A stretch of 64,000 nt of DNA from Flavobacteriales bacterium UBA6770 (GTDB lineage Bacteria > Bacteroidota > Bacteroidia > Flavobacteriales_G > Salibacteraceae): the NCBI GenBank assembly GCA_905181875.1, contig CAJIZH010000004.1, positions 310,001-374,000 of the forward strand, in the 5' to 3' direction. The notes under the pieces were generated by a model that did not search any database, was not told where the DNA came from, and worked only from the letters and a program-made list of their open reading frames with translations. Position 1 is the stretch's first letter. Each line of letters begins with the position of its first letter. Below, in pieces: positions 30,381 through 40,797 of the stretch. The position numbers and the translations under genes were made by a program.

Positions 30381-30758
30381 CTATTTAGTTGCAATCTTTT
30401 TGTTTGCAATAGTTTTTCTTTTCCCTTTACGAGTTCGGCTATTATTCTTGGTTCTCTGTCCACGCAATGGTAATCCGCTTCTGTGACGAATACCACGGTA
30501 ACAACCAATATCCATTAGCCGTTTTATGTTTAGTTGTACTTCCGAACGTAAAGACCCTTCAACCTTGAGAGTAGTCGTGATGTAATTACGAATAGCTGAC
30601 AACTCATCATCATTCCATTCACTCACTTTTGTGTCCAATGACACACCACTTTCGGTAAGAATCTTATGAGAAGTAGTTGGTCCAATCCCATAAATATAGG
30701 TTAACCCAATAACTCCTCTTTTGTCCTTTGGTAGATCTATTCCTGCAATCCTAGCCAT
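30381..30758 (-). CDS. rpsM: 30S ribosomal protein S13
   Basis: A 125-residue S13 from the head of the 30S subunit, touching tRNA and the 50S bridge. It begins [21 protein letters not shown] and has [12 protein letters not shown] and the C-terminal [20 protein letters not shown]. It lies 10 bases after rpmJ. Confidence 0.98.
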   Translation of the reverse strand: MARIAGIDLPKDKRGVIGLTYIYGIGPTTSHKILTESGVSLDTKVSEWNDDELSAIRNYITTTLKVEGSLRSEVQLNIKRLMDIGCYRGIRHRSGLPLRGQRTKNNSRTRKGKRKTIANKKIATK

Positions 30759-30768
30759 AATCTAGTTA

Positions 30769-30885
30769 TTATCCTTGTCGTTGTTTATATTTTGGATTCT
30801 TCTTATTAATCACGTACAGTTTTCCTTTACGGCGTACGATCTTACAATCCTCACTTCTTTTCTTTATTGATGCTCTTACTTTCAT
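30769..30885 (-). CDS. rpmJ: 50S ribosomal protein L36, zinc-free form
   Basis: A 38-residue L36, beginning [19 protein letters not shown] and ending NPKYKQRQG. The classic form binds zinc through three Cys and one His. Here the first Cys is Ser, the third is Asn and the His is Tyr, and only one Cys remains, so zinc binding is lost. It lies between infA and rpsM, its normal place in the spc operon. Confidence 0.96.
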   Translation of the reverse strand: MKVRASIKKRSEDCKIVRRKGKLYVINKKNPKYKQRQG

Positions 30886-30892
30886 CAGTCTT

Positions 30893-31111
30893 CTATTTGT
30901 ATCTGAATGTAATTCTTCCTTTACTTAAATCGTAGGGTGACATTTCTACTTTAACTCTATCACCTGGTAAAATCTTTATGTAGTGCATTCTCATCTTACC
31001 TGAGATATGTGCCGTTATTACATGACCGTTTTCAAGTTCAACACGAAACATCGCATTTGACAACGCCTCTATAATTGTACCATCTTGTTCTATCGATGCC
31101 TGTTTGGCCAT
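30893..31111 (-). CDS. infA: Translation initiation factor IF-1
   Basis: A 72-residue OB-fold protein with [39 protein letters not shown] and a C-terminal GRITFRYK. It binds the 30S A site during initiation. It follows map by one base and precedes rpmJ by seven. Confidence 0.98.
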   Translation of the reverse strand: MAKQASIEQDGTIIEALSNAMFRVELENGHVITAHISGKMRMHYIKILPGDRVKVEMSPYDLSKGRITFRYK

Positions 31112-31112
31112 A

Positions 31113-31901
31113 CTACTTTACTTTATCTTTTAAAACCGCTTCAATACTCTCAAAACTTGATAATATTTCAGCTTTTCCATTTCTTACTGCAATGTCGTGC
31201 TCAAAGTGTGCAGAAGGCTTCCCATCTGTTGTAACTATTGTCCACCCATCATCGAGTTGCTTAACGTTCTTACCACCTAAATTAATCATAGGTTCAATTG
31301 CGATAGTCATTCCCTTCTTTAGCAATTTACCTTTTCCACATTTTCCAAAATTAGGAACTTCTGGGCCCTCATGTAAATTTTTACCAAATCCATGTCCAAC
31401 TAATTCTCGAACAACTCCATATCCGTGATCTTCAGCATAATTTTGAACCGCCGCACCGATATCACCAGTACGATTACCCGCTATTGCTGCTTCAATTCCT
31501 TTATACAAAGAAGCTTTAGTTACCTCTAGTAACTTTTTAACTTCCTTGGATACTTCACCAACTTCAAAGGTAAAGGCCGAATCTCCCCAAAAACCATTAA
31601 GAACGACTCCACAATCAACAGAAACAATGTCTCCGCTTTCAAGTGGACGATTTGTTGGTACTCCATGAACAACTTGTTCATTGACCGAAGTACACAACGT
31701 ATTTGGAAAACCACCATAACCAAGAAATCCTGGTTTTGCGCCATGGTCTCGAATGAATTCATCTGCAACTTTATCCAAGTCGAGAGGAGATACACCCGGT
31801 GCAATAATCTTAGCTACCTCAGCTAACGTTTTCCCAACAAGCAAACAACTTTCACGAAGGATTTCAATTTCTTCATCAGTTTTTAAAAAAATCTGACCCA
31901 T
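31113..31901 (-). CDS. map: Type I methionine aminopeptidase
   Basis: A 262-residue cytoplasmic metalloprotease that removes the start methionine of nascent proteins. The catalytic His is in NEQVVHGVP; metal ligands lie in [16 protein letters not shown] (two Asp), [12 protein letters not shown] (His) and AIEPM and FEHDIAV (Glu). Its ATG shares one base with the secY stop, so translation is likely coupled. Confidence 0.97.
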   Translation of the reverse strand: MGQIFLKTDEEIEILRESCLLVGKTLAEVAKIIAPGVSPLDLDKVADEFIRDHGAKPGFLGYGGFPNTLCTSVNEQVVHGVPTNRPLESGDIVSVDCGVVLNGFWGDSAFTFEVGEVSKEVKKLLEVTKASLYKGIEAAIAGNRTGDIGAAVQNYAEDHGYGVVRELVGHGFGKNLHEGPEVPNFGKCGKGKLLKKGMTIAIEPMINLGGKNVKQLDDGWTIVTTDGKPSAHFEHDIAVRNGKAEILSSFESIEAVLKDKVK

Positions 31902-33241
31902 TATTGAGCGATGCCTCCATATGTATTGGCCGATGAACGACCACTAATTCTTCCAGATTTCATTAATCCGTCATACTCTCGCATTAACAAATAACTTTCA
32001 ACCTGTTGCAACGTATCTAAAATTACACCCACCATAATTAACAATGAAGTTCCTCCAAAGAAATAAGCAAACCCTGTACTAACTCCGGCTATCATGGCAA
32101 AAGCTGGTAAGATTGCTATTAAGGCTAAAAAAAACGAACCGGGAAGTGTAATTCTTGAAATTATCATATCTAAAAATTCAGCAGTATCCTTACCTGGACG
32201 AATACCAGGAACAAAACCACCATTTTTCTTTAAATCATCAGCCATTTGATTTGGATTAACCGTAATCGCTGTGTAGAAGTAAGTAAATGCAATAATCAAT
32301 ACTGCAAATATAAAATTGTACCAAAATCCAGTTATATCACCAAATGCTGCAGCTAAACCTGTTAATGCATCCGAATCAGAGAAGCCAACTATCGTCATTG
32401 GAACAAACATTAAAGCCTGAGCAAAAATGATAGGCATTACTCCTGACGCATTCACTTTAAGAGGAACATATTGACGAGCTCCACCATACTCACGACTTCC
32501 AACTACATTTTTTGCAAAATTCACAGGAACCCTGCGTACACCCTGAACGAGTAAAATAGTTGCAATCGTTACTAGTAGTAAGAACACGATTTCAATAAGG
32601 AAAATAACAAGACCACCGCCTCCTACACCAATCTGAGATTGAAATTCAAACGCAATCGCCGTGGGCAAGTTGGCGATAATTCCAATCATTATTAATAATG
32701 AAATACCATTACCCAAACCCTTATCCGTAATCTTTTCTCCTAACCACATCACGAACATTGTACCAGTGACTAACAATACCACCGAAGATACCCAGAACAA
32801 CATAGAATCCATGACAATTGCATTAGCTGGAACTTGCGTCGCAATGTAAGAAGGCGCCTGAGCCATACATATAGCAATTGTTAATAACCTAGTCCATTGA
32901 GTAATTTTCTTTCTACCACTTTCACCTTCTTTTTGAAGCTTTGCAAATTGAGGAATAGCTATTCCTAATAATTGCATTACAATAGAGGCCGAAATATAAG
33001 GCATAATACCTAATGCGAAGACAGAAGCTCTGCTAAAAGCTCCACCCGCAAACATATTCAATAAAGCAGCGATACCTTGAGCCTGAGATGCACCTGCCTG
33101 AAGAGCAACAGAATCAACACCTGGCAATACTACGAATGATCCAAGTCGATATATCAACAGGAATCCAAGCGTATTAATAATGCGAATACGAAGTTCTTCG
33201 ATCCGGTATATATTCTGGAATGTTTCTATTATTCTCTTCAT
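31901..33241 (-). CDS. secY: Protein translocase subunit SecY
   Basis: A 446-residue inner-membrane protein with about ten helices, the channel of the Sec translocon. It has LGIMPYISASIVMQLLGIAIP, the plug-region helix, FVMWLGEKITDKGLGNGISLLI, and the cytoplasmic loop with VPLKVNASGVMPIIFAQAL. It lies 20 bases after rplO in the spc operon. Confidence 0.98.
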   Translation of the reverse strand: MKRIIETFQNIYRIEELRIRIINTLGFLLIYRLGSFVVLPGVDSVALQAGASQAQGIAALLNMFAGGAFSRASVFALGIMPYISASIVMQLLGIAIPQFAKLQKEGESGRKKITQWTRLLTIAICMAQAPSYIATQVPANAIVMDSMLFWVSSVVLLVTGTMFVMWLGEKITDKGLGNGISLLIMIGIIANLPTAIAFEFQSQIGVGGGGLVIFLIEIVFLLLVTIATILLVQGVRRVPVNFAKNVVGSREYGGARQYVPLKVNASGVMPIIFAQALMFVPMTIVGFSDSDALTGLAAAFGDITGFWYNFIFAVLIIAFTYFYTAITVNPNQMADDLKKNGGFVPGIRPGKDTAEFLDMIISRITLPGSFFLALIAILPAFAMIAGVSTGFAYFFGGTSLLIMVGVILDTLQQVESYLLMREYDGLMKSGRISGRSSANTYGGIAQ

Positions 33242-33261
33242 GCTATTTACCTTCTAATCAA

Positions 33262-33708
33262 TTAAAGCGTATTCGCTTCTCCACCTGCTGCTTCAATAGC
33301 GCTCTTTGCCGACTGCGAATAAGCGTGAACCGTTACTGTGATTTTAGCCTTTAATTCGCCGTGTCCTAGAACTTTCACCAAATCATTTTTCGAAACCAAG
33401 CCATTCGCCATTAAACTTTCCTGATTAACTTCTACTAGCTTCTTTTCATCGGCTAACTTTTGAAGTGTTGAAAGGTTTACTGCTTTGTACTCAACTCTAT
33501 TGATATTGGTAAATCCAAATTTAGGAACACGCCTTTGAAGAGGCATTTGACCACCCTCAAAACCAATCTTTCTAGAATACCCTGACCTCGACTTTTGACC
33601 ATTATGACCTCTGGTAGAGGTTCCACCATGTCCACTACCTTCGCCCCTACCAATTCTTTTAGTAGATTTAGTAGCGCCTTTTGCGGGTTTTAAATTATGT
33701 AGTTTCAT
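33262..33708 (-). CDS. rplO: 50S ribosomal protein L15
   Basis: A 148-residue L15 from the ATG at 33708 (MKLHNLKPAKGATKSTKRIG). A TTG four codons earlier is not needed. The Gly- and Arg-rich N-terminal arm (GRGEGSGHGGTSTRGHNGQKSRSG), shown here only in outline, reaches into the 23S rRNA. The gene lies 18 bases after rpmD. Confidence 0.97.
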   Translation of the reverse strand: MKLHNLKPAKGATKSTKRIGRGEGSGHGGTSTRGHNGQKSRSGYSRKIGFEGGQMPLQRRVPKFGFTNINRVEYKAVNLSTLQKLADEKKLVEVNQESLMANGLVSKNDLVKVLGHGELKAKITVTVHAYSQSAKSAIEAAGGEANTL

Positions 33709-33726
33709 ACTAATATTCAAATATTA

Positions 33727-33906
33727 TTAACTCTCTACTGCAGTAACCATATGACTTACCTTTCTAATCATTCCCATGATTTGAGGGGTAGCTTCTAGTT
33801 CCACAGTTTGATTCATTTTTCTAAGCCCAAGCGCCTCAAGTGTCCTTTTTTGACGACTTGTTCTATTGATTGCTGACTTTACCTTTGTGATTTTAACCTT
33901 TGCCAT
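33727..33906 (-). CDS. rpmD: 50S ribosomal protein L30
   Basis: A 59-residue L30, beginning MAKVKITKVKSAINRTSRQK and containing TLEALGLRKMNQTVELEATP and a C-terminal MIRKVSHMVTAVES. It fits the gap between rpsE and rplO, its usual place. Confidence 0.96.
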   Translation of the reverse strand: MAKVKITKVKSAINRTSRQKRTLEALGLRKMNQTVELEATPQIMGMIRKVSHMVTAVES

Positions 33907-33917
33907 TTCTATATTGC

Positions 33918-34436
33918 TTATCCGTTAAACACTTTATCCAAATCAACTCCTCTGTGGTTAGCCACTGTATGAGCATCTCTCAATTCAGTGAGAGCTTTAA
34001 CAGTTGCTTTCACAACATTTGTTGGATTTGAAGATCCTTTTGATTTTGCTAAAACGTCAGTAATACCAACACTCTCTAAAACCGCGCGCATAGCACCACC
34101 TGCAATAACACCGGTACCATGAGAAGCAGGTTTCATGAAAACATATGAACCACTAAATCTTCCAGTTTGAGCATGAGGAATAGTTCCTCTATTAATAGGA
34201 ACCTTTACAAGATTCTTCTTAGCATCATCAATTCCTTTAGCAATTGCACTTGTAACTTCGTTTGATTTGCCAGCTCCAAAGCCAACAACACCATTTTCGT
34301 CACCAACAACAACTAATGCAGAAAAACTGAACGTCCTACCACCCTTGGTTACCTTAGTAACTCTCCGGATGTTTACAAGCCTATCTTTTAACTCGATTTC
34401 GCTTGATCGTACTCTTTTAATATTCGCGTTTGCCAT
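33918..34436 (-). CDS. rpsE: 30S ribosomal protein S5
   Basis: A 172-residue S5 involved in decoding fidelity. It has [20 protein letters not shown], the RNA-binding [14 protein letters not shown] and the second domain [20 protein letters not shown]. It lies five bases after rplR. Confidence 0.98.
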   Translation of the reverse strand: MANANIKRVRSSEIELKDRLVNIRRVTKVTKGGRTFSFSALVVVGDENGVVGFGAGKSNEVTSAIAKGIDDAKKNLVKVPINRGTIPHAQTGRFSGSYVFMKPASHGTGVIAGGAMRAVLESVGITDVLAKSKGSSNPTNVVKATVKALTELRDAHTVANHRGVDLDKVFNG

Positions 34437-34441
34437 TTATC

Positions 34442-34795
34442 TTAGAACTTAAGTCCGGTTTCTCTTGCTGACTCAGCGAAAGACTTTACTCTTCCGTGAT
34501 ACAAAAATCCGTTTCTATCAAACTTTACTTTTTCTACACCTACAGCTTTAGCTTTTTCTGCTACCATTTTCCCTAAGGCCGCAGCGCGCTCCGTCTTAGT
34601 TCCTTTAGCAACTTCCTTATTGTTTAAGGAACCAGCAGCCACAATTGTTTTTCCTGATTTATCATCAATAACCTGAGCGTAAAATTCAGTGTTACTTCTA
34701 AAGATCGATAATCTTGGAATATCAGCAGTACCTGAAATGGTCTTTCTGATTCTCTTCTTAATTCTTCTTCTTCTCTCTAATTTAGATAATCCCAT
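34442..34795 (-). CDS. rplR: 50S ribosomal protein L18
   Basis: A 117-residue L18 that binds 5S rRNA. The N-terminus is strongly basic ([15 protein letters not shown]). It then has [19 protein letters not shown] and ends [19 protein letters not shown]. It lies 8 bases after rplF. Confidence 0.98.
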   Translation of the reverse strand: MGLSKLERRRRIKKRIRKTISGTADIPRLSIFRSNTEFYAQVIDDKSGKTIVAAGSLNNKEVAKGTKTERAAALGKMVAEKAKAVGVEKVKFDRNGFLYHGRVKSFAESARETGLKF

Positions 34796-34803
34796 GATTC
34801 CTA

Positions 34804-35355
34804 TTATTTAGCAGCAGATTTACCAGCTTTTCTTCTAACATATTCGTCTTTATATCTAATACCTTTGCCTTTGTAAGGCTCTGGTTTTCTTAAAGATCGT
34901 ATTTTAGAAGCAACCATTCCAATAAGTTGCTTATCATGTGATTCCAACACAACAGTAGGATTCTGTCCCCTTTCTCCTGTAGCAGTTACCTTAATTTCCT
35001 CTGGTAGGCTTATTAACACGTTATGTGAAAATCCAATAACCAATTCCAAATTTTGACCAGTAGCTGTAGCTCTGAATCCAACTCCAATTAATTCCAACTC
35101 TTTTTTGTATCCTTCAGTTGCACCAATGAACATATTATTGATTAGTGAACGAAACAAACCATGTCTTGCTTTAGATTCCTTTGACTCATCTTTACGCTTA
35201 ACTTCTACTTGACCATCTTGAATTTCAAGAATAACATGATCTGTAAGTTCTTGCGAAAGTTCACCTTTAGGCCCCTTTACATGCACCATGTTTCCTTCTA
35301 CAGAAATAGTGGCGTTTTCAGGAATTAAAATAGGCATTTTTCCTATTCGTGACAT
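34804..35355 (-). CDS. rplF: 50S ribosomal protein L6
   Basis: A 183-residue L6 with two similar domains. It begins [20 protein letters not shown] and has the C-terminal block [19 protein letters not shown], which touches 23S rRNA near the sarcin-ricin loop. It follows rpsH after 21 bases. Confidence 0.98.
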   Translation of the reverse strand: MSRIGKMPILIPENATISVEGNMVHVKGPKGELSQELTDHVILEIQDGQVEVKRKDESKESKARHGLFRSLINNMFIGATEGYKKELELIGVGFRATATGQNLELVIGFSHNVLISLPEEIKVTATGERGQNPTVVLESHDKQLIGMVASKIRSLRKPEPYKGKGIRYKDEYVRRKAGKSAAK

Positions 35356-35376
35356 TTCTTTAGTTTTTCCTTATTA

Positions 35377-35775
35377 TTAATAAACGTGACAAAGAACCTC
35401 TCCGCCAACTTTTAATTTTCTAGCTTCTTTATCAGTCATAACACCTTGAGATGTGGAAATGATTGCTACACCTAAACCGTTAAGTACACGTGGCAACTCT
35501 TTTGAGTTCGAGTACTTACGTAGACCTGGTGTTGAAACTCTTTTCAATTCTTTTATAGCCGGTGCTTTTTCCGATCCACTGTACTTAAGTGCGATTTTTA
35601 TAGAACCTTGTGGACCTACTTCTTCGAACTTATAGTTCAAAACGTAACCCTTGTTAAAAAGGATTTTCGTTATCTCCTTTTTCAAATTTGAAGCTGGAAT
35701 CTCTACCACCTTGTGACCTGCGGAAATTGCATTACGCAACCTTGTAAGATAATCTGCTATTGGATCTGTATTCAT
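35377..35775 (-). CDS. rpsH: 30S ribosomal protein S8
   Basis: A 132-residue S8 that binds the central domain of 16S rRNA. It begins DPIADYLTRLRNAISAGH, and ends GVAIISTSQGVMTDKEARKL and GGEVLCHVY. In E. coli S8 also represses the spc operon by binding its mRNA near rplE; whether that happens here cannot be seen. Confidence 0.98.
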   Translation of the reverse strand: MNTDPIADYLTRLRNAISAGHKVVEIPASNLKKEITKILFNKGYVLNYKFEEVGPQGSIKIALKYSGSEKAPAIKELKRVSTPGLRKYSNSKELPRVLNGLGVAIISTSQGVMTDKEARKLKVGGEVLCHVY

Positions 35776-35799
35776 TTCTGTATTCTTAAAATGGTGTTG

Positions 35800-36069
35800 T
35801 TACCAACTTGCTTTTTTAACTCCTGGTATCAAACCTTGTACTGCCATTTCTCTGAAAGTAACCCTTGAAATACCAAAATTTCTCATATAACCTCTTGGAC
35901 GCCCAGTAATTTTACACCTATTGTGCAACCTTACGGGAGATGAATTAGCAGGAAGTTTTTGTAACCCTTCCCAATCTCCAGCAGCCTTTAACGCTTCACG
36001 TTTAGCAGCATATTTAGCTACCATTCTTTCACGTTTTCGCTCTCTGGCCTTCATTGATTCTTTTGCCAT
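35800..36069 (-). CDS. rpsN: 30S ribosomal protein S14, zinc-free form
   Basis: An 89-residue S14. It has [39 protein letters not shown] and the C-terminal GVKKASW. The CxxC pairs of the zinc-binding short form are absent, so this is the longer zinc-free form. It lies 5 bases after rplE. Confidence 0.97.
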   Translation of the reverse strand: MAKESMKARERKRERMVAKYAAKREALKAAGDWEGLQKLPANSSPVRLHNRCKITGRPRGYMRNFGISRVTFREMAVQGLIPGVKKASW

Positions 36070-36074
36070 CTCTC

Positions 36075-36626
36075 TTACTTTTTAAACGGTAATCCGAATT
36101 CAGTTAATAATGCCTTTGCCTCTTCATCTGTGTGAGCTGAAGTTACAAAAGTGATATCCATTCCATTGATTTCTTTCACCTTATCAATGTCAATCTCTGG
36201 AAATATAATTTGTTCCTTAACGCCCATATTGTAATTTCCACGTCCGTCGAAACCTGTTGCGCTTATTCCTCTAAAATCTCTTGTCCTTGGTAATGCTAGT
36301 GCAATTAAACGATCTAAAAATTCGTACATCTTTACATTTCTCAATGTGACCTTAGCACCAATTGGCATCCCTTTTCTTACTTTAAAATTTGAGATATCTT
36401 TTTTTGATTTACAAACCACTGGTTTTTGACCAGTAATTAATGCCATTTCTTCAAGAGCCGATTCCATAATCTTCTTATCCGAAATTGCTTTACCTAAACC
36501 TTGGTTGACAACAATTTTTTCTAATACTGGAACTTGCATTGGAGATGTATAACCAAACTTTTCCATCATAGTAGAAACTATTCTACCGCGATATTCTTCT
36601 ATTAATCTGGGCTGAACTTGTACCAT
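36075..36626 (-). CDS. rplE: 50S ribosomal protein L5
   Basis: A 183-residue L5 that binds 5S rRNA and the P-site tRNA. It has [39 protein letters not shown] and [20 protein letters not shown]. It shares one base with the rplX stop. Confidence 0.98.
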   Translation of the reverse strand: MVQVQPRLIEEYRGRIVSTMMEKFGYTSPMQVPVLEKIVVNQGLGKAISDKKIMESALEEMALITGQKPVVCKSKKDISNFKVRKGMPIGAKVTLRNVKMYEFLDRLIALALPRTRDFRGISATGFDGRGNYNMGVKEQIIFPEIDIDKVKEINGMDITFVTSAHTDEEAKALLTEFGLPFKK

Positions 36627-36940
36627 TACTTAATTTCCTCTTCTGTTTTGATAAGTTTCCGAACTGATTTACCCTCAGCATCCTTCACCCTAGAAATTCT
36701 AGAAGCGGTTCCGTCAGCACCAGTAATCATTAAATTAGAAACATGTATTGTTCCTTCCTTTTCAACGATTCCACCCTCTGGGTTTTCAGCTGAAGGCTTA
36801 ACATGCTTTTTAACCATATTTAAACCTTCAACAGTTGCACGCTGTTTTTCAATCTGTATTCCAAGAACTCTACCTGACTTGCCTTTATATTCTCCAGCAA
36901 GGACTTTTACGGTATCCCCTTTCTTAATGTGTAATTTCAT
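36626..36940 (-). CDS. rplX: 50S ribosomal protein L24
   Basis: A 104-residue L24, an assembly initiator of the 50S subunit. Its KOW motif is [19 protein letters not shown], followed by [20 protein letters not shown]. It lies 12 bases after rplN. Confidence 0.98.
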   Translation of the reverse strand: MKLHIKKGDTVKVLAGEYKGKSGRVLGIQIEKQRATVEGLNMVKKHVKPSAENPEGGIVEKEGTIHVSNLMITGADGTASRISRVKDAEGKSVRKLIKTEEEIK

Positions 36941-36952
36941 TGTAATACTAGC

Positions 36953-37321
36953 TTAAAGCACTTCAGGTGCAAGTGAAACAATTTTCATGTACTGCTTATC
37001 CCTAAGTTCTCTAGCGACAGGTCCGAAAATTCTTGTACCTCTCATTTCGCCAGTTGTCCCTAACAATACACATGCATTGTTATCAAATCGAATATATGAA
37101 CCATCTTGACGACGTACTTCCTTCCTTGTTCGAACTATAACGGCAGTAGAAACAGCACCCTTTTTTATATTTCCTGCAGGAGTTGCGTCCTTAACGGTAA
37201 CAACTATTTTATCCCCTACAGAAGCATATCTTCTTTTGGTGCCACCCAAAACTCTTATGCAAAGCACTTGCTTTGCTCCTGAGTTATCTGCGACTTCTAA
37301 CCTTGATTCTTGTTGTATCAT
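36953..37321 (-). CDS. rplN: 50S ribosomal protein L14
   Basis: A complete 122-residue L14. It begins [20 protein letters not shown] and has [27 protein letters not shown] and [16 protein letters not shown]. It forms part of the intersubunit bridge. Confidence 0.98.
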   Translation of the reverse strand: MIQQESRLEVADNSGAKQVLCIRVLGGTKRRYASVGDKIVVTVKDATPAGNIKKGAVSTAVIVRTRKEVRRQDGSYIRFDNNACVLLGTTGEMRGTRIFGPVARELRDKQYMKIVSLAPEVL

Positions 37322-37342
37322 TTTCTTAAGCTTTCAACTTAA

Positions 37343-37597
37343 TTATTTTGCTTTTTCAATAACCTCAGCAAGTCTCCATCTCTTACTTTTTGACAAAGGA
37401 CGAGTTTCCATAATCCTTACTGTATCACCAACACCACACTCGTCTTTTTCATCATGTGCCATAAACTTATTTGACTTTTTAATGAATTTTCCGTAGATAG
37501 GATGTTTAATTTTTCGCTCAACAACGATAACAATTGACTTGTTCATTGCGGCACTGGTAACTACACCTATTCTTTCTTTTCTTAAATTCCTTTGCAC
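37343..37597 (-). CDS. rpsQ: 30S ribosomal protein S17
   Basis: An 84-residue S17 with [39 protein letters not shown] and [18 protein letters not shown]. The frame has no early ATG. The GTG at 37597 gives [11 protein letters not shown], which matches the usual N-terminus and starts 7 bases past rpmC. The TTG at 37621 would add eight residues and overlap rpmC by 17 bases. I prefer the GTG. Confidence 0.93.
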   Translation of the reverse strand: MQRNLRKERIGVVTSAAMNKSIVIVVERKIKHPIYGKFIKKSNKFMAHDEKDECGVGDTVRIMETRPLSKSKRWRLAEVIEKAK

Positions 37598-37604
37598 AGC
37601 TTTC

Positions 37605-37805
37605 TTATTTAGTTTGCTCAAGGCTTCTTTTAGTAATCTCAGTGTTTAGCCGAGCGACAGCCTTTCGCTTATCTTTCAAAACCACTGGACTTTCCAATTG
37701 AGAAACTTTATGATTTAACCTAAGCTTAGTCAGAGACTCCATTTCGTCGTCTAAACGCTCAAAAAGCTCTTCAGTCTTTAATTCTTTTATAACAGATTGT
37801 TTCAT
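37605..37805 (-). CDS. rpmC: 50S ribosomal protein L29
   Basis: A 66-residue two-helix protein at the exit of the peptide tunnel. It has [36 protein letters not shown] and [11 protein letters not shown]. It lies 12 bases after rplP. Confidence 0.97.
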   Translation of the reverse strand: MKQSVIKELKTEELFERLDDEMESLTKLRLNHKVSQLESPVVLKDKRKAVARLNTEITKRSLEQTK

Positions 37806-37817
37806 GATTCTAAATTG

Positions 37818-38234
37818 TTAAGCGAGATCTTTTCTCATTACAAACTTGCAAGTAACTGGTAGCTTTTGAGCCGCCAACCGAAGAGCTTCACGGGCCTCAT
37901 CTTCTTTTACTCCCTCAATCTCGAACAGGATTCTACCTGGTTTAATCTTAGCTACCCAATGATCCAACGCACCTTTCCCTTTTCCCATACGCACCTCTGC
38001 AGGTTTGTTGGTTATTGGCGTGTCTGGAAAAATTCTGATCCAAACCTGACCTTGTCTTTTCATGTAACGAGTTACGGCTATCCTTGCTGCTTCAATTTGT
38101 CTTGAAGTCAACCTGCCCATTTGCTCGGTTTTAATTCCGTAAGATCCAAACGATAAAGTCGATCCTCTATGAGCAATCCCCTTTATTCTTCCTTTTTGGA
38201 CTTTCCTATGTTTTACTTTTCTCGGCTGTAACAT
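37818..38234 (-). CDS. rplP: 50S ribosomal protein L16
   Basis: A 138-residue L16. It begins [20 protein letters not shown] and has [40 protein letters not shown] and [15 protein letters not shown]. It shapes the A site of the 50S subunit. Confidence 0.98.
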   Translation of the reverse strand: MLQPRKVKHRKVQKGRIKGIAHRGSTLSFGSYGIKTEQMGRLTSRQIEAARIAVTRYMKRQGQVWIRIFPDTPITNKPAEVRMGKGKGALDHWVAKIKPGRILFEIEGVKEDEAREALRLAAQKLPVTCKFVMRKDLA

Positions 38235-38261
38235 CTCTATAGTGTCTTAAACAGTCCCTAA

Positions 38262-38975
38262 TTAATTTCTTTTTCTTCTAAAGCGCTGCTGAGGCTTGGC
38301 CTGAGCAGGCGTTTTCTTCTTGTTCTCAATAACAGGAGATAAATCTCTTTTACCGAGTACTTCTCCGTTACAGATCCAAACCTTAACTCCAATTCTACCA
38401 TATGTAGTGTGAGCCTCAGATAGAGCATAATCGATATCTGCTCTAAATGTGTGCAATGGAATCCTACCGTCCTTATAGTGTTCAGTTCTAGCCATCTCAG
38501 CACCATTTAACCTACCTGCAACAGTCACTTTAATACCCTCTGCACCCATTCTCATGGTACTTGCAATGGACATTTTAGCAGCTCTACGGAAAGATATTCG
38601 TCCTTCGATTTGTCGAGCAATACTATCTGCCACTAAACGAGCATCCAGTTCTGGTCTTTTTACTTCAAAAATATTAATCTGAACCTCTTTCTTAGTGATT
38701 TTTTTAAGCTCTTCTTTAAGCTTATCAACTTCCGAACCACCTTTACCTATAATAATACCAGGTCTCGCTGTTTTAATAGTAACAGTGATCAATTTAAGCG
38801 TTCTTTCAATAATAATATTTGAAACACTTGCCTTTCTTAACCGAGCATTTAGATAACGACGAATATTGTAATCTTCAACAATTTTGTCAGCGTACTTTCT
38901 TCCTCCGTACCAGTTAGAATCCCATCCTCTGATGAATCCTAATCTATTCGCTATTGGATTTGTCTTTTGTCCCAT
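38262..38975 (-). CDS. rpsC: 30S ribosomal protein S3
   Basis: A 237-residue S3 with the N-terminal [20 protein letters not shown], the KH domain ([19 protein letters not shown]) and the C-terminal domain ([20 protein letters not shown], then [17 protein letters not shown]). It helps form the mRNA entry tunnel. It lies two bases after rplV. Confidence 0.98.
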   Translation of the reverse strand: MGQKTNPIANRLGFIRGWDSNWYGGRKYADKIVEDYNIRRYLNARLRKASVSNIIIERTLKLITVTIKTARPGIIIGKGGSEVDKLKEELKKITKKEVQINIFEVKRPELDARLVADSIARQIEGRISFRRAAKMSIASTMRMGAEGIKVTVAGRLNGAEMARTEHYKDGRIPLHTFRADIDYALSEAHTTYGRIGVKVWICNGEVLGKRDLSPVIENKKKTPAQAKPQQRFRRKRN

Positions 38976-38977
38976 CG

Positions 38978-39382
38978 TTATTTTTCCTCCTGGTTTTGTG
39001 TTCCAAGAACAAGTGTTACGTGATTTGATCTTTTTCTAACCCTGTAAGCTCTACCTTGAGCCCTAGCCTGAATACGCTTCAACATTGAAGCCGCATCAAC
39101 CTTTACTTCCTTCACGAAGAGCCCCGCGCCTTCCCAATCAGAACCCGATTTTTCCTCAAAGTTGGCAACTGCCGACCATAAAAGAGTTTCTAATTTATTT
39201 GAAGCGTCTTGTTTGTGAAATTGCAAAATGTTTGCGGCTTTCAAAACCTCCTCACCTCTAATTAAATCAGCAACCAGTCTCATTTTTCGAGGAGAGCTTG
39301 TACTTCCATTTAACTTCGCCAAATAAATGGACTTATTAGCCTCTTTTCTCTCTTCTGATCTTAATCTTTTTCTAGCTCCCAT
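38978..39382 (-). CDS. rplV: 50S ribosomal protein L22
   Basis: A 134-residue L22. It has [36 protein letters not shown] and the beta-hairpin loop [20 protein letters not shown] that lines the peptide exit tunnel. It lies five bases after rpsS. Confidence 0.98.
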   Translation of the reverse strand: MGARKRLRSEERKEANKSIYLAKLNGSTSSPRKMRLVADLIRGEEVLKAANILQFHKQDASNKLETLLWSAVANFEEKSGSDWEGAGLFVKEVKVDAASMLKRIQARAQGRAYRVRKRSNHVTLVLGTQNQEEK

Positions 39383-39387
39383 CGCTA

Positions 39388-39663
39388 TTATTTTTTCTTG
39401 TCCTTTTTACCAATATGACCTCTAAAGCTTCTTGTAGGTGAAAATTCACCTAATTTGTGCCCTACCATGTTCTCAGTTACATAAACTGGAATGAACTGGC
39501 GACCATTATGAACTCCAATTGTAAGACCAACAAAGTCTGGAGTAATCATAGATGCTCTTGACCAAGTTTTCAATACCGACTTCTTAGTCGAATCCTGCAT
39601 TTCTAAAACTCGTTTCTCGAGTTTGTAATGAACGTAAGGAGGTTTTTTAAGTGAACGACTCAT
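39388..39663 (-). CDS. rpsS: 30S ribosomal protein S19
   Basis: A 91-residue S19 from the 30S head. It begins [19 protein letters not shown] and has [40 protein letters not shown] and [11 protein letters not shown]. It lies seven bases after rplB. Confidence 0.98.
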   Translation of the reverse strand: MSRSLKKPPYVHYKLEKRVLEMQDSTKKSVLKTWSRASMITPDFVGLTIGVHNGRQFIPVYVTENMVGHKLGEFSPTRSFRGHIGKKDKKK

Positions 39664-39670
39664 CTGTCAA

Positions 39671-40492
39671 TTATTTTCTTTTCGTTATGATATAACGATT
39701 AGTAGATTTTTTCTTAGCTCTTGTTTTAAATCCTTTTGCTGGAACACCATTTCTTGATCTTGGATGACCTCCGGACTTACGTCCTTCACCACCACCCATC
39801 GGGTGATCAACTGGATTCATCACAACACCTCTTACGCGAGGTCTTCGTCCCTGCCATCTGCTTCTTCCTGCTTTACCTGAAATCTCTAAACTATGATCAC
39901 CATTTGAACATGAACCAATAGTCGCGAGGCAAGTTAAAAGAATTTGCCTAGTTTCACCGGAAGGCATCTTAACGATAGCAAACTTACCATCCTTAGCATT
40001 CAACTGAGCTGAACAACCCGCACCACGAGCTATTTTCGCTCCTTGCCCCGGGCGTAACTCAATATTATGAATCATAGCTCCTAACGGAACATCTCTCAAG
40101 AATAATGCGTTTCCAATTTCAGGAGTAGCTTTATCACCGCTCATGATCTCTTGACCAACTTCTATACCTGTAGGAGCAACAATGTATCTCTTTTCTCCAT
40201 CGATATAATGAATAAGTGCAATACGCGCAGTTCTATTAGGATCGTACTCTACAGTAGCCACTTTTCCAGGAATACCAAATTTCTCACGCTTGAAATCAAT
40301 CTCACGATACGACTTTTTGTGACCGCCACCAATGTAGCGAGCAGTCATTCTTCCTGTATTGTTTCTTCCACCAGAACGTTTAATACTTCTGATTAAGCTT
40401 TTTTCAGCCACACCAGTAGTTACCTCTGAGAAAGTTCCCGCTATTTTATGCCTCTGTCCGGGAGTAACCGGTCTAAACTTCTTTACAGCCAT
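39671..40492 (-). CDS. rplB: 50S ribosomal protein L2
   Basis: A 273-residue L2, needed for subunit joining and the peptidyl transferase centre. It has [52 protein letters not shown] and the conserved loop [20 protein letters not shown]. It lies 9 bases after rplW. Confidence 0.98.
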   Translation of the reverse strand: MAVKKFRPVTPGQRHKIAGTFSEVTTGVAEKSLIRSIKRSGGRNNTGRMTARYIGGGHKKSYREIDFKREKFGIPGKVATVEYDPNRTARIALIHYIDGEKRYIVAPTGIEVGQEIMSGDKATPEIGNALFLRDVPLGAMIHNIELRPGQGAKIARGAGCSAQLNAKDGKFAIVKMPSGETRQILLTCLATIGSCSNGDHSLEISGKAGRSRWQGRRPRVRGVVMNPVDHPMGGGEGRKSGGHPRSRNGVPAKGFKTRAKKKSTNRYIITKRK

Positions 40493-40501
40493 TTCTTTTT
40501 C

Positions 40502-40792
40502 TTAAATATTACTGTAGAAATCAATAATTTCACCTTCATTCAGCGTAACCACTGCTTTCTTGTACGAGCCAATCTTACCTGAAATAACACCTGATTTTGT
40601 GTTCCGAGATTTTTTCTTAGAAGGCATAATCATAGTACAAATAGATTTAACGGTGACACCATACATTTCTTCTACAGCTGCTTTGACTTCAATTTTATTC
40701 ACCTCTTTAGGGACAACGAAACCGTAACGGTTTAGATCTTCCCCTTGCTGAGTCATTTTTTCAGTTATGACGGGTTTAAGTAAAATATTCAT
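40502..40792 (-). CDS. rplW: 50S ribosomal protein L23
   Basis: A 96-residue L23, the docking site for trigger factor and SRP at the tunnel exit. It has LLKPVITEKMTQ, FVVPKEVNKIEVKAAVEEMY and VTVKSICTM. Its start lies five bases past the corrected rplD stop. Confidence 0.97.
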   Translation of the reverse strand: MNILLKPVITEKMTQQGEDLNRYGFVVPKEVNKIEVKAAVEEMYGVTVKSICTMIMPSKKKSRNTKSGVISGKIGSYKKAVVTLNEGEIIDFYSNI

Positions 40793-40797
40793 ATCAA

